The notes under the pieces are model-generated. The model searched no databases. It saw only the letters and a program-made list of their open reading frames with translations, and was not told where the DNA came from. From Pilatotrama ljubarskyi (lineage: Eukaryota; Basidiomycota; Agaricomycetes; Polyporales; Polyporaceae): a stretch of 58,412 nucleotides of DNA. This document shows positions 47,301 to 58,412 of this stretch, one piece after another. Every line of letters starts with the position of its first letter. Position 1 is the first letter of the stretch. The position numbers and the translations under genes are program-made. The stretch spans positions 136,831 to 195,242 of the forward strand of contig MU277696.1 of the NCBI GenBank assembly GCA_022385805.1. The letters run 5' to 3'.

Positions 47301-48428
47301 GAGAGTCCGAGAATATAGACGGTGGAATGCGTTGCGACGAGTTTCGAGTAGATCACCTGGGAGCTGCATCCGAACGGTGACTATCAGTACCCAGAACGCG
47401 CCAGAAACATTCATCAAATGTAGACAAAGAAGAGGCGTGCATCCAGCGTCCGCGCAAGAACTCTGTCCACGTTTGAAGTATAGGTTGGTTATCTCAGTAC
47501 GGCAGGAGGGGACGTATTGTCAAGACCAGTTGGAGCAGCTCAGGGAAGTGGGAGCGGGCATCATACACGATAATCCGCAGAAGATCCATGCCACGGTCAG
47601 AAAATGGCAAGTAGCGTCTGATCAACCCCCCCTGGAATGATCGGGCAGTGGAGGTAGGTCATCGTGCGGGGGACTTTCGCGGACAGTCGCCACTTCCTCC
47701 ATTCCAGAGCGCGCTCCTTCGGCGCGGAGCTGGGCGCGAGGCCAATATCAATGGGAAGACTCACGTCTGGTCCGGCGCTGACCAACCCCACGTAACGTCG
47801 CCAGTGCGTCTGTCGATGCCCCGCACGACGTGCCCGTCTGTAAGCACATAAACATGCTCAACTTGCTCGCCGACGCCAAACGAGAGTGCCGTTCCGAGTG
47901 ACTCGGGCTCAAATAGTCGTCCCGCTTCTGGGCTGTGTAGTCTTCGTTCGAGGAGTAGGTCGCCCTCGATGGTGTCGAATAGGCGGAGGTAGGCACCTCC
48001 GGCGCCAGACAAAGCGGCAATTACTGTCGTTACGTTCGACCTCCCTCCGCACAGACATATCAGACGTGCCACATACCGTCATTGCTCCTCCGGTATGCCA
48101 ATATATGATCGTCGTCGTCGAAGACGTGTCGCCATTCTGTGTTTGACCGCGTTCGTTCTTCACTTACACTCCAGTAAATGACGTGCGCACACCTATAGAA
48201 CCGTTTGCGGGGTTTAGAGCAGCCAGAACGTTGCTTTGCGACGCGGTCAGGATGACGCTGCGCGTTGCCCCGCCGTCGAATTCACGCCTGTGGAAAGCCG
48301 GGGCGGTCGCCGGAGACTGGATAAGAGGTACGCCGACATGCGGTTTATGCCAGTCGATGACGCCGGCCTCGGACGCATGCAGCGCGTATGCGCATGCGGC
48401 TCCGAGCAAGACAGCGAGGAGCCTCATG
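44388..48428 (-). CDS. EMC1: ER membrane protein complex subunit 1
   Basis: Starts at 48428 with a signal peptide, MRLLAVLLGAACAYALHASE, then GVIDWHKPHVGVPL. Luminal beta-propeller segments follow: SVILTASQSNVLAALNPANG, HVYVLTDGHVVRGIDRRTGD, YILGLSKSFASYTLHVTSL, DVGVSDYGQFVAIQDDG and EVFLLRTASGRAVLLLDEFL. The conserved DUF1620 C-terminal region has KYLNPNLIGVLTGP, NWLVYHYYD, YVFPRGVQVLSPTSTSHGIT and MKDIIGTLVG. After it come RRFLDPRRPKQKPTAEEMEE and RILSHNYQVAKTRRIITSPA, a transmembrane helix LVFTIGGLALAIVVAKP and a basic tail RKRLRERWYA. EMC1 is the large luminal subunit of the EMC insertase for tail-anchored and multipass proteins. The gene has more than ten short introns. Family assignment is secure; internal joints were not all checked. 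Confidence 0.93.
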
Positions 48429-50837
48429 GAGGCTGTTGTGAGACAAGCCGGAGGAGATGGGGAGGAGGAGAGAGATGGTGTATGCACTGCATGACCGTGA
48501 CGCTCGCCCGGAAGCAGGCGTAGTCGCTGCCGCCCGCGGGGGCAGAGGCGCCCAACCGTGTGATAAGAGTATTGTAAGTATGAGCCTATAGTAACCTCGG
48601 GAAACTACCTAGTAAGTAGTAAGTTCTGACGCACTAGCAGATTGGAGCCTATGTATTGCGACACTTACATCCTATCGAACTCGAGCAACAAGTCAGAGCT
48701 GATCAGACCTCCATGTATGCAGGGATACCGCTTACTCCTACATATCCGTCGCGACTGATGGCCTTGCCGGGGATATCGCAAGCGGCCAGATGAATCTGAC
48801 CGTTCCACGCTGCCAACCAGAGGACCACCTGGCAGCGATGGCAGCTGACGATGGCACCGCTGAGTATCCTTTGCACTCCCCTCCACAGCACCCCTGGGTC
48901 CGCAGGACATATCTTTGTATACGCTGCTGAGGCCGTTCCCGTTCCGGAGGCGCTTGGCATCTTAGACCTTCCGCCGATGGTCCTCAAGCTTGCGCGACGA
49001 ACCAGTGGCCGCGTCTCGTCCGGCATGGCCGCGTAGTTCTCCGCTGCTACGGCTACCTCCACAGCTACGAGTCATGTCGACCTGCGGGAGATCTGCGTCC
49101 GACTCTGCTATCCGAACTGCGCGTTCCCCAGAACGGAGAGCAGCTTGGACAAGTACAACCTCCCGCATCAGTCCGCGAGCTTCAACGCCCGACTCCTCTT
49201 GCTCGAGCGGTTTGGCGAGTCTGCACTCGCGTTCCAGCCTCGACTTGGTAAACTCAAGGTGAGTGTTCCGGGGCTCTTCATCTGTATCGTTACCGAGCTC
49301 GAAGGTCCGGGCTGACGACCGTTCTGTAGCAAGGAGAGACTCATCCACATGTTGGGCGTTAGGGCTACCGCACTCTGACCTCAGTCATCGGAACGTCCTC
49401 TGGGCGCGACGACAGGCTGCTCCAGAGGAAGCGGAGTCCGTATACAAACGGCGCCTCATTGATTGAGAGGGTATCGGCGGGTGTTAGAGCAAGCCAAATA
49501 TAAACTGGGGGAATAAGTTTGACGGCTGGCAGAACTACGGCTAGTAGGTCTCAGTACTCTCGTGGTCGCAGTATGCTACCACCGTGGCGCAAAGATTGCA
49601 GAACCTGCCGCCGTGCTCTCGGCGCTCCTATACTCCGGCTTAAGATAGCATGGTGTTCCGCTTCAAGCTTCAAGCCCTACGCTGTGTGGTTTGCCTCCTT
49701 GATACAGCGGGCGAGAGTCGGAGAAGTACCGAGACGACGCGCTTGATGCTTAGCGGGACTTTGCTGTGGATCCATTTTCCTGCCGGAGGGTGAGGTCCTC
49801 GAGCGACTGGTCGCGCCGTGCGCCAGCGCAACGGGCCCAGGTCAGTACGGTTAGTTGGGCACGTCGTCGAGGGTACCTGCTCTGGGATGGGTCCGCTGCG
49901 GCTGCTTCAACTGTCACGCATGCAGCTTGAGATCATGGCGATTCTGTACAAGGCATACAAACGAATAGTGCAGAATAGGTGTGATGCGTACAACATACTA
50001 CAAGTCATGAACCAGTGGCTGTTCGAACAAGCGGGACTGTCCAGGCGATCGGATCAGGGTTTCCCGTGATACTCTGACACCGGAGTGGAGGTTATACAGA
50101 GGTCAAACGGGTGACACATGTGTTTGAGGACGCAACCTTCCGCGCAGGAGCACTGGTAGGAGGGCTGTTCACAGGCTCTCGTTGAGTTCGTGAACGTGAG
50201 AACATGCAACGGCAGGTCATGTACCGGCGGTGGCCGCGACGGCCCATTGGTAGGTCGTAGACACTTCGCGCGCACTCTGCACAGTGTGTCGGAGATTTCT
50301 AAAATGCATCTCGAGGGCGCTAGTCTCGGGACGGCCTCTTGATACCCTCCCGAGCCGGTCCGGAGGTTGGACCGAGTGCTCCGAACCGCGTCCTGATGTG
50401 AGCGTAGGCGCCCGAGGCCCGCCCGAGCGCCTCTGCACTATCGACCACTTATTTGCCCGGGCCGGCGAGGTATTAGGTTTTTACCTACTTACCTGAGTTA
50501 CTTGTCGTAGCGTAGTCGGTCTTCATAAATCCGTTCTCCGTTCTCCGTTCTGCAGATCGATGAGACGATCCAGATGATCGGGGTCTCGTGGGAGGGCATC
50601 GCGATCGTATCGCGAGCTGAAGGGACTCCTCTCGAGCTCGTACTTTGCCTGTACTAGCATTGTGAATTCATACTGTGTTCGCCACCATCGCAACCCATTG
50701 CACGCTGCCCTTCGATATCGGCTGTTTCAGTAGCCTCTTTGTTAGGAACATTTCGAGAGTGTCTGTCCGTATGTGCCACTCTCTGCCGCCTACTAGCCGT
50801 CACACTCAATACCGCTCTGCGTGGTCTTTTGAAGCCA
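48429..50837. other. gene-poor stretch with ambiguous coding signal
   Basis: About 2.4 kb between EMC1 and the transposase. At 48962-49348 both strands stay open. The minus frame reads as a short coiled coil (EFTKSRLERECRLAKPLEQE). The plus frame over about 49071-49260 reads HVDLREICVRLCYPNCAF and ARLLLLERFGESALAFQPRL just before a GTGAGT donor. I cannot decide between them. A CCGTTCT unit is repeated three times at 50531-50551. The rest shows no features. Confidence 0.35.
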
Positions 50838-53800
50838 ATGGCGCGCGGACCCAAGAAGTCTCAGGTATACGTCACCTGCGAACAATGCGGGGATGACAAG
50901 GTGAAGGCGACCGGCCTGGTTAAACATATGCGCGCATGCGCGAAGAAACTGGGCATTGCAAAGGCAGCATCAGACCTCGCCGAAGGCCTCCGCGCAGCAG
51001 GTGAGTTGTGCATCTGAGTCGCCTGGCGCGACGCGCCCGCCTTTGGAGTTGCGAAGCTTCCGCGTTATCGTGCTTATACAACTACAGGGTCGTCCAAGGG
51101 TGATGCGCGCGCGGAACCACAACTCGCTCCTCCACTGAGTCCTCAGCCTGCCGCCCGCATTGCTTCGAGCCTTCACGGTGGAGACGTCTCTATCGAAAGT
51201 GAGTTTATGTCATCCCTTCTTTTGATGTAACATAGTATACTGACCGGTGAGAAGTGCCGGATGATGTAGACTACCACGAAACCGGGTACAACGACCGCTC
51301 CAATCAACGTGAGTGCAAACTTCGCTGGAGGTTGCATATGTAGTTGCTGATCATGGTGTAGGGCGCCCTTCCATCGAGGTAGATGTCGACATGGAAGATA
51401 TTCCTTCTCCCCTCGCTGCGGTCTTTGACGATTCCTCATCCGGGAGCCCGCTGACCTCCACCACATCGTCACTGTTCACTTCAAATGAGCTCCCGCTCCC
51501 TACGTTTAAACCGCCTACTCTCCATAACCCTCCTGCTCAAATCCAAGACGACGACTTCCTCACTGTCCCCCATCCTCACTCCGGCAAGTCACCCACTATA
51601 CAGCACTTAGAAGACTTCACCCGTGTGACTCCCAAGCCGGATCCCTCGAGCCTCTCACACAAGCCCTGGGAGCCCGCGTTCCAGTCTCTTCTCGACTTCG
51701 AGTTTGCCGACTTCGTTCTCGAGGCATCGCTCAACGAGGGCGAGGCCAACAAGCTCCTCAAGCTGGTTCGGCGTATCGCGGAAAGTCCGGCTGACCTTAC
51801 GTTCAATACATACAAGGACATCAAGAATGCGTGGAAGGTTGCATCTCATATCACACCTGCTGTCCGTACAATTACGCTTGACATGTCAGCCCTGTACTAG
51901 TAGGCTGAACTCTATGTAGTACCAGACCCACCACATCCAGAAGCAGTACGGAAAGGAGCCAGAGCCACGAACATATGTATTCCACTACCGACCTCTGTTT
52001 GAATGGGCTCTCAGCCTGCTCCGCGACCCCCTTCTGGCAAACAAGTTTGCCTGGGATGCAATACGGCACTACAAATTCAATGGTCCCGGTGAGACTTGGG
52101 AGCGCTTCATCGATGAACCCAATACTGCTGATTCCTGGTGGTACATCCAGATATGCAAATGTTTTCTGGATAGTCCGCTCATCATCACCGGGCAGTACTA
52201 ACTATCACTCATCTAGTCAGCTCTCCCTAGCTTTGCTGCTCCTCTCTGCTTCATTGTGTATGCAGACAAGACAAGGCTATCATCATTTGGTACCCAAAAG
52301 GGATATCCCATCATGGCACGTCTGGCGAATTTGCCTGCGGAGATTCGGAATGGTACTGGGTACGGTGGCGGTCAGGTGGTAGGGTTTCTACCCGTGGTGA
52401 GGGTACAGCCTGATGCTAGATCTGCGCAGCAGGACTAATCTGGTGATCTGAACAGGTGGAGGATGAGAACGAGAAAAGAAAGAGGCCCTTTGCGACCTAC
52501 AAAGCAGTCATCTGGCATGAGGCATTCTGGGTTCTCCTCAAAGCCATTGCAGCCTACGCAAAAACTGGATACAAGTTCCGGTGCGGTGATGGCATTGAGC
52601 GCATACTCTTTCCCATCATCCTCATGTTAGTTCCTGACTATGAGGAACAGTGCGTACTTTCACATAACATTGACACTCAGCCAGATATTCTGACATTTTT
52701 ATAGAGCGGTTATGTCTCTGATTCGGGGAGTGAATGGTCTCTTTCCATGTCCTGTCTGCCGTGTCCCACGTGACCAGCAGATTGTGCTTGGAATTCAGCC
52801 TAAATTCCCTTTGCGAGAACATGCAGATGGGGAGACCATTCTGAGAAACTCCGCCTTATCCAATGCTGAGAAGGAGGCTCAGATGAAGCAGCTAGGGCTG
52901 CGCCCACTATCGGCAGGTATCCTTAATATTCCAGATAATTCGTACTCATCTAGTGATTCACAGAATGTCTTCTGGAAAATCCCGCATTGCAATGTTTATC
53001 GTGCGCTGTCGTGGGATCGGTTGCATGCGTACCATGGTGGTCTTTTCAGTGACCATCTGTTCGATGAGTACCAGGCAATTCTGGATAAACTAGGAGGAGC
53101 TCACTCTACTCAAGTCAACAAACAGTAAGTCCATATATACCTTCTAAGCATATCTCAATGTACCTTATTGACCTTACTAGGTCAGACGCTATGCCATCCT
53201 GGCCATCTCTGAATCACTTTGAGGCTATTGCAGCTATCAAATTCATGGATGGAAGAAAATATGAAGACATCTCAAAGGTAATGATGACTTCCTATATATA
53301 GCCATTCTATTCATATTGCTGCAAGATTGTCATCAATGCCAGTTACAATGTCTTGACAGAAGCTGTCTCCCCACGTGGCTATCTGCTTCTCAAGTGCATC
53401 AGACGATATGTCGTCCTCGATATCATTGCTGGCCTGGAAGTCCAAACTGCGGCCACCCTCAGGTTGTATGCCGGGGAGCTGGTCAGGTTTTCTACAATCG
53501 TGCAGGTTAGTCTTCCATTCTTCACTGACTCCTAAGTCATGTGACACTGTCCACATTCTAATGAACATATTCAGATGTATAGTGCAAGATATCCAGACAA
53601 GAATTGGAACTTCCCGAAGGCTCATACACACCAGCATCTAATCGACGACATAATCATGAAAGGGGTCACCGCAAACTACAATGCCAAGCTCTTCGAACCA
53701 ATGCATGGATCCTTGAAGGAGATCTACACAGATTGCACAAATTTCAAACATGTTGAGGGTCAGGTCTGTACATCCAGCAATGATATGCTATGGTGTATGG

Positions 53801-54642
53801 TTGTACTCATAATGTATGCAGATAGCTGAAATCGAACACCACAAGACAGTCGCTCAGGTTATACGAGCAGGCGTCAATGCCTTGGAGGATGCTCGTCAAG
53901 CACTTATGGACTCACAAGCGTCCCCAAAACCTGTGAAGCAAGACCCTTTCCAGTTCCAACATGTCCATCTTGGTTCAAAGCAAGCTCCTGTCACTCTTGC
54001 GCAGGTTACCGATAGCCATCAGGGGGACCCCGACTTCAGCCGCTTCAGGTTTGATCTGGAAGAGTATCTCAACCGGCGGTTCCCAGGTCAGAATGGGGAG
54101 GGTTGGGTCAAGCTGAAGCCCCAGGATGTGGTATGTGGCTGGATGACATACTCAGATCTGCAATAGAGACAACTAACTTCCAGCTTTTGCAGATCACCGA
54201 GCTGCGATATGCCAGGGTCGACTACTCTTCGAGAGTCACTTGGAAGCTTGCCACAGACCATCTCCGATGCAACCCGACCTGGCATGGAAACCAAGGGCGG
54301 TGGGACCATGTCATCTACAACATTGATGATGCAACTGTCGGCTTTGCACAGCTCCTCTTCATCTTTGTCATCATCTTCAACGGTGTTCAGTACCCAACTG
54401 CACTTGTGCGGGGATATGACATCGTTCCGACCACTCGCCGAAGCCGCCTGGATCGCGACCTTGGACTTTGCCGTGTGCGCCAACGCTTCGGACCCCCAGA
54501 TTTCATTCCGATCACTTCAATAATCCGAGGTGCCTTTGTTGTCCCAGATTTTGAGACCAGGGGTGATGCTTTTGTGGTGGACAGTGTTGACGGTGATATG
54601 TTCTTGCGGCTCCGGCAGTATGTACCTGGATGGGACACATAG
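50838..54642 (+). mobile_element. Plavaka-type DNA transposon, transposase gene
   Basis: The gene starts MARGPKKSQVYVTCEQCGDD with a C-x2-C...H-x3-C finger, followed by a variable Ser/Pro-rich region (PSPLAAVFDDSSSGSPLTS). The core matches basidiomycete Plavaka transposases: FADFVLEASLNEGEANKLL, PLFEWALSLLRDPLLANKFA, WERFIDEPNTADSWW, FIVYADKTRLSSFGTQKGYP, MARLANLPAEIRNG, VIWHEAFWVLLKAI, IERILFPIILMLVPDYEEQ, LIRGVNGLFPCPVCRVP, LSWDRLHAYHGGLFSDHLFD, PDKNWNFPKAHTHQHLIDDI, RRFPGQNGEGWVK, and a tail FVVDSVDGDMFLRLRQYVPG. ADKT probably holds the first catalytic Asp. All exons are open and nine of ten checked introns have GT..AG ends. One donor, at 52151, is AT. Terminal inverted repeats were not found by eye. 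Confidence 0.88.
52151..52156 (+). other. probable mutated 5' splice site (GT to AT) in the transposase
   Basis: The exon ends DSWWYIQ with CAG at 52150, and the frame resumes at 52217 with SALPSFAAPLCFIVYADKTR. The 66-nt interval has a CTAAC branch-like motif and TAG acceptor, but it begins ATATGC where fungal donors read GTATGC. A single G-to-A change is the simplest reading. Without splicing the frame meets a stop (after IITGQY) near 52201. Confidence 0.72.
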
Positions 54643-54769
54643 TACTTCCTATATTATAGATTTGATGTATGTACAAGCAGCTATGATATACATGATAGGT
54701 CGTACGGGTACAACCAGACTGCATTGCACACCATGATACCAGCAGCAGCGGCCTCGTCCTCCAAGGCTA

Positions 54770-56135
54770 CAGCAGAATAGAGTTAGTGTTGCCATTAGAG
54801 TAGGGCATGTTGACCATGGGCTTATCTCCGTATTTCTCCCTCTTGGAGACCATGCACTGGATCTCCTTCGGGAGACGACTCTTGTCGTTGGTGATCGTGA
54901 TGTGGTTCGACTTGCCGGTCATCTTGTCAGCGGCGGAGAGGTTGAGGATACCGTTCGCGTCGATATCGAAGGTGACCTCGATTTGAGGAACGCCGTGAGG
55001 CGTGGGAGGAATGCCGGTGAGCTCGAACTTGCTGAGAAGTTGTCCTTTGTCGGTGCACACTCACCCTGGTAGACCTGGATGAGCACACCAGGCTGGTTGT
55101 TGGAGACACATCAAGAAGGCGCTCTCGGGATTCTTCATTGGGACGGTGTTGTCACACTTGATGAAAGGTGTCATGACACCAGCAGCGGTCTCGAGACTGA
55201 GTGAGAGCGGTGCGACATCGAGGAGCAGGAGATCCTGTGTCTTCTCCGACATGCCACCAGTGAGGATAGCGGCCTGCACTGCGGAACCGTACGCAACCAC
55301 CTCGGTGTGGTTGATCGAATTGTTGGGCTCCTTGCTGTTGACGAAGTCAGAGACGAGCTCGACGATATGCCGGATACGAGTCGAGCCACCGACGAGGAGG
55401 ATCTTGTGCACCTGGCTCTTGTCTTGTCGATCTTGGCGTCGCGGAGGACCTTCTCGACGGGCTCGAGCGTGCTGCGGAAGAGATCCTGGCAGAGGTCCTC
55501 AAAGCCGCGCGCACCAGTGAGGGAGGTGTAGAGGTCGATGCCCTGGAAGAGGGAGTCGACCTCCATGGTGGTCTGAGCAGCGGACGAGAGAGTGCACTTG
55601 ACGCGCTCGAACGGGGTCCAGAGACGACGGAGAGCACGAGGGTTGGTGGCCGTAATGTCGAAGATACCCTCCTCAATCGTCAGGAGGGAGACATTGAAGG
55701 CACTTCCACCAAGATCGGAGGTGAAGACGTTGCGCTCGCCCTGGGTCTTCTTGTCGAGATCGTAGGCGATCACGGCCGCCGTGGGCTCGTTGATGATACG
55801 GAGGACGTGAAGGCCGGCGATGGTACCCGCATCCGTGGTCGCCCGACCATGCAAGTTGTTGAAGTACGCGGGGACGGCGATGACTGCGGGGCTGATGGTG
55901 CGGCCGAGGTATTAAGACTCCGTGGTCTCCTTCATCTTCGTGAGTACCGTGGAGAAAATCTCCTCGGACGACTGTAAAGCGCGTACTTAGAACAATGTCC
56001 CGAGGCACCGAAGAATAGACACAACTCACGAACTCCTTGGTCTCACCGCGGTACTGAACGCGGATGTAAGGCTAGCTGCCGTGGGACGTTGAGGCCGGCG
56101 ATGTAGCCTACATCCTCGATCACCCGACGTGGAAA
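54770..56135 (-). pseudogene. HSP70 (cytosolic SSA type) pseudogene
   Basis: Segments of an HSP70 chaperone are read in order on the minus strand: [94 protein letters not shown] [59 protein letters not shown] and [20 protein letters not shown]. Lesions: an in-frame TAA replaces the residue before [10 protein letters not shown] near 55914; frame changes near 55420 and again around 55060-55130; the ATPase N-terminus is absent; and the C-terminal lid is lost after the EKYGDK segment. Upstream (56083-56135) a second diverged copy of the IAGLNV segment appears in front of PYIRVQY, out of normal order, so the locus is rearranged. It ends about 130 nt from the transposase stop. No functional product is expected. 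Confidence 0.85.
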
Positions 56136-57384
56136 GCCGGAGGAGGAGGCGGAGATAGCGAAGACCGCAGAGGCAAACTCTGCTCGACGGGACCCGGAGC
56201 AGATGGGAGAAGCACGTGATCGCGGAGCGGCGCCTCGAGACTTGTCTGCGAGTCCAAGTCAGAACTGCTACAGAGGTGTCGGCAGCGCGAGCAACCATTC
56301 TAGTACTATACTGCATCTCTATTACATGTCCTCGGGATGTCCTCTGGCTGACGGGGCTGAATGGAACTGAAGCCCGCTCCGACTTGAGTCGGACGTCTTC
56401 CTTGCGATCTTGAGTTACAGTCTGTCCTCCGACACCTGCTAGGACCCTCCTGACGTCTGACATCCTCTGCGGCGCCCGGTGCGTGGATGTCTGCCCGAAC
56501 CCTCTTGTACATGGCTGATATGGCAGGTCTGCTATGCATTAACGTGTGATTGCAGAAACAACTAGGGCTTCGCTCTGACCTGGGGCGTGAAGGTCCCGCA
56601 CCCAAATATTCAGCAAGGCACAGTACATACAGATTGCTGGACTGGTAAGTCGCTGATTCCAAGACTGGCCTCAGATATACTCGCATCCGCACGGCCAGCG
56701 CCGACGCCAGCCATGGACAGCGGTGACAAAAGCCATCTTGGCCATACCGCAAAGACCTGGCGCTCGTAGCGACGTAGCCACATGCCATTCACGTCCAGTG
56801 GGCATAGCCGAGCATAGCCGTCGTGCGGGGGCGAAACCAGGCCTGCACAATGCCCATTGTGCGTCCGGCTTCCAACGCCGCATTGTCATGCAAAAGCTAT
56901 GGTAGGCCTGGTAGACTATTAGTAATTGCCATCTGTATCAGGGGCCTATTGTCCATTCATCCGGTAAGTCAAAGCGCACGGCTTCATGATTCACCACCAT
57001 GGCTTGGGCCGCATAATCAGAAAGTACGTGATCACGAGTGACACAATACGCTTAGCCACGGCCCTCCCCAGTCAGCCTCAGAATATCCCTATATATGTCC
57101 TGGTACGTTGTGAGCCTCGCGCCGACAACCCCTCCCCTGTTCAGATCCCCGCCTGCCACCCGTAACCCGGCGACCTCCCGCCACTGAAGCTCAACAAGCC
57201 CCGGCCGCACGGGCTCCTTCCCGCTCGTATCTGTGGCTAACGTCCAAGGCTACCGGTACTTCGTCCTCTCTCATCCTATGTCGTCCTTGTTCATGTGGCT
57301 AACTTCTTACTCACCCACAGATTCCAATTCCAACGTGAGTACTAATCTTGGCTCGCCCTGCGAAGTACGCCGCGACAGGCTATA

Positions 57385-57416
57385 CTACGTGGATCCGACC
57401 CTGGAACCCGGGTATC
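57385..57416 (+). repeat. 32-bp direct repeat, unit 1
   Basis: CTACGTGGATCYGACCYTGG followed by AACCCGGGTATC. It is repeated at 57482-57513 with two C/T differences; the spacing is 97 nt. Confidence 0.9.
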
Positions 57417-57481
57417 TGCCTGTCCAGTTCGCCTTTCGCATGGCGAGGGACCTCTGGGACATACAGCGCCGGCTGGCGGTG

Positions 57482-57513
57482 CTACGTGGATCTGACCTTG
57501 GAACCCGGGTATC
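57482..57513 (+). repeat. 32-bp direct repeat, unit 2
   Basis: Second copy of the unit at 57385-57416. Both differences read T here and C there, and partial similarity (ATCNGCC) continues a few bases beyond. Confidence 0.9.
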
Positions 57514-57787
57514 AGCCAGCCAAACGCCTTCCCAGAGCCATCCCCAAATAGGCAACAAATTACTGACGCGTCCGCCCCCCAGAAACCAGCCATCCGGTAG
57601 GCACAACCTGGGGCCTTTCCACCGCTGTACCGAGTGGAGCTCATACAACGCCAGGTCCCTCTGCACTGCGCCCCCCTGCATTCCAAGGCATCCAGATATG
57701 GGGTCCAAAGCGACCCACTGCATTCGTCTGGTACGCCTCTATTGGACGCTACTGCATTCAAGCTCATATCTTGCCGCATTGGTAGAC

Positions 57788-58250
57788 CCGCTCTGGAGCG
57801 ACGTTCTCCGCTTGGACAGTCCAGCGAGCCACGCCACTGAAACTGGACGTCGATCTCAAGGCGCTCGCTCAGGAGGCACAATGCCGCAGCGACCTCGTCT
57901 TCGCTGGTCAACTTCTCGATCCCGACGATCTTCCGGTGGATAGGTATGTGTGCCTTACCCTTTATGAGGTTCTAATCCTTGACTTATGCGGCATCGCAGT
58001 ACGTCTGACCTCAACCTCCCCGTAGGCCATGGATCCGAACCACCCGGCCGTCCAACAAGGCCGGACATGGGCTCTGTCGCGGCATCCCAGATCCAAGAGC
58101 CCCTGAAGCCTCGAATCCCGCCGTCTCAGACGGCGCCGTTACTCCAGCCCTCCTCGCTGCCTGCACCGTCGCGTTGTCATGCACCAAAAGTGATTGGTAC
58201 CTGGACATGTACAGCGTGCACAACCATTACGCACCAGAAGTGTACCTGTA
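57788..58250 (+). CDS. uncertain coding fragment
   Basis: After a TAG acceptor-like site the frame gives FSAWTVQRATPLKLDVDLKA and QCRSDLVFAGQLLDPDDLPV, up to a GTATGT donor at 57943. It may continue at about 58001 after a GCAG acceptor as SDLNLPVGHGSEPPGRPTRP, then a Pro-rich stretch and WTCTACTTITHQKCTCSH. Composition and splice signals look coding, but I recognise no family and see no start or convincing end. Confidence 0.25.
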
Positions 58251-58377
58251 GTCATCAAGAGAGGGGAATATTACCCGAGAGTCACGTGCAGACCTGGAGG
58301 AAGGATACAGAGTACTGCTCATGTCATTGTGACGTGGCGGGCGCTTCAATCATCAAACAGTCTTCCCTTCCATCACC

Positions 58378-58412
58378 ATGGCCGGCGTGTCCTTCGAAAT
58401 CCCGCTCAATGT
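58378..58412 (+). CDS. possible start of a gene cut by the window edge
   Basis: ATG in the favourable context CATCACCATGGCC, followed by AGVSFEIPLNV to the last base. Only 11 residues are visible, so this is a guess from the start context. Confidence 0.3.
   Translation, partial: MAGVSFEIPLN

Larger units (their letters stand above)
56136..57787. other. no supported gene; repeat-bearing stretch
   Basis: Open frames here (up to 236 codons at 57233-57943) lack recognisable motifs and run through the direct repeats at 57385 and 57482. I treat them as non-coding. Confidence 0.4.

Noticed and set aside
52151..52216. U12-type AT..AG intron
   Set aside because: The 5' end ATATGC lacks the ATATCC consensus; a mutated GTATGC donor explains it better.

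Overview
The window reads as nuclear DNA of a filamentous basidiomycete, probably an agaricomycete close to the Polyporales. Genes are broken by many short introns (about 45-110 nt, GT..AG with a few GC..AG). The content is fungal throughout: an adenylate-forming reductase, F-box/LRR proteins, a KNH-like GPI protein, a Plavaka-type transposase, CSN3 and EMC1. I saw no rRNA, tRNA or CRISPR. Exon boundaries were worked out by hand from splice signals and reading-frame continuity. Where the total coding length divides by three with every motif in frame, I treat the model as strong.

Layout. 0-3.3 kb (minus): a truncated APH-like kinase and a coiled-coil protein that may be augmin subunit 5. 3.3-6.2 kb: no convincing gene. 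6.2-10.7 kb (plus): a 19-exon A-T-R adenylate-forming reductase. 11.1-13.9 kb (plus): tyrosyl-DNA phosphodiesterase 1 with two ubiquitin-interacting-motif-like helices. 14.06 kb: a run of 42 C. 14.3-18.6 kb (minus): two tandem paralogues of an unnamed basidiomycete family with matching TATA boxes. 19.4-20.2 kb (minus): KNH-like GPI protein. 21.5-22.9 kb (plus): a probably decayed F-box/LRR gene. 23.5-24.2 kb (minus): methionine sulfoxide reductase A. 25.0-27.2 kb (minus): F-box/LRR protein and a small TPR protein. 28.1-30.2 kb (minus): COP9 signalosome subunit 3, divergent from a WRAP53/TCAB1 homologue (30.6-32.5 kb, plus). 32.6-34.8 kb (minus): cytochrome P450. 35.5-39.4 kb (minus): DIS3/Rrp44. 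39.7-40.6 kb: a foldback (inverted-repeat) element. 41.0-42.8 kb (plus): secreted histidine acid phosphatase. 43.3-44.0 kb (minus): pseudokinase-like protein. 44.4-48.4 kb (minus): EMC1. 50.8-54.6 kb (plus): Plavaka-type transposase. 54.8-56.1 kb (minus): a scrambled HSP70 pseudogene. 57-58.4 kb: short direct repeats, a coding-like fragment and perhaps the start of another gene.

Most intact genes are housekeeping: RNA decay (DIS3), DNA-protein adduct repair (TDP1), cullin deneddylation (CSN3), ER membrane insertion (EMC1), Cajal-body/telomerase RNP assembly (WRAP53), oxidative repair (MsrA). Interspersed are lineage-specific or metabolic genes (reductase, P450, phosphatase, paralogue pair, F-box genes). 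The right end, from about 48.5 kb, is repeat-rich and decayed. Nothing shows that the reductase and the P450 belong to one cluster; 22 kb of unrelated genes lie between them.
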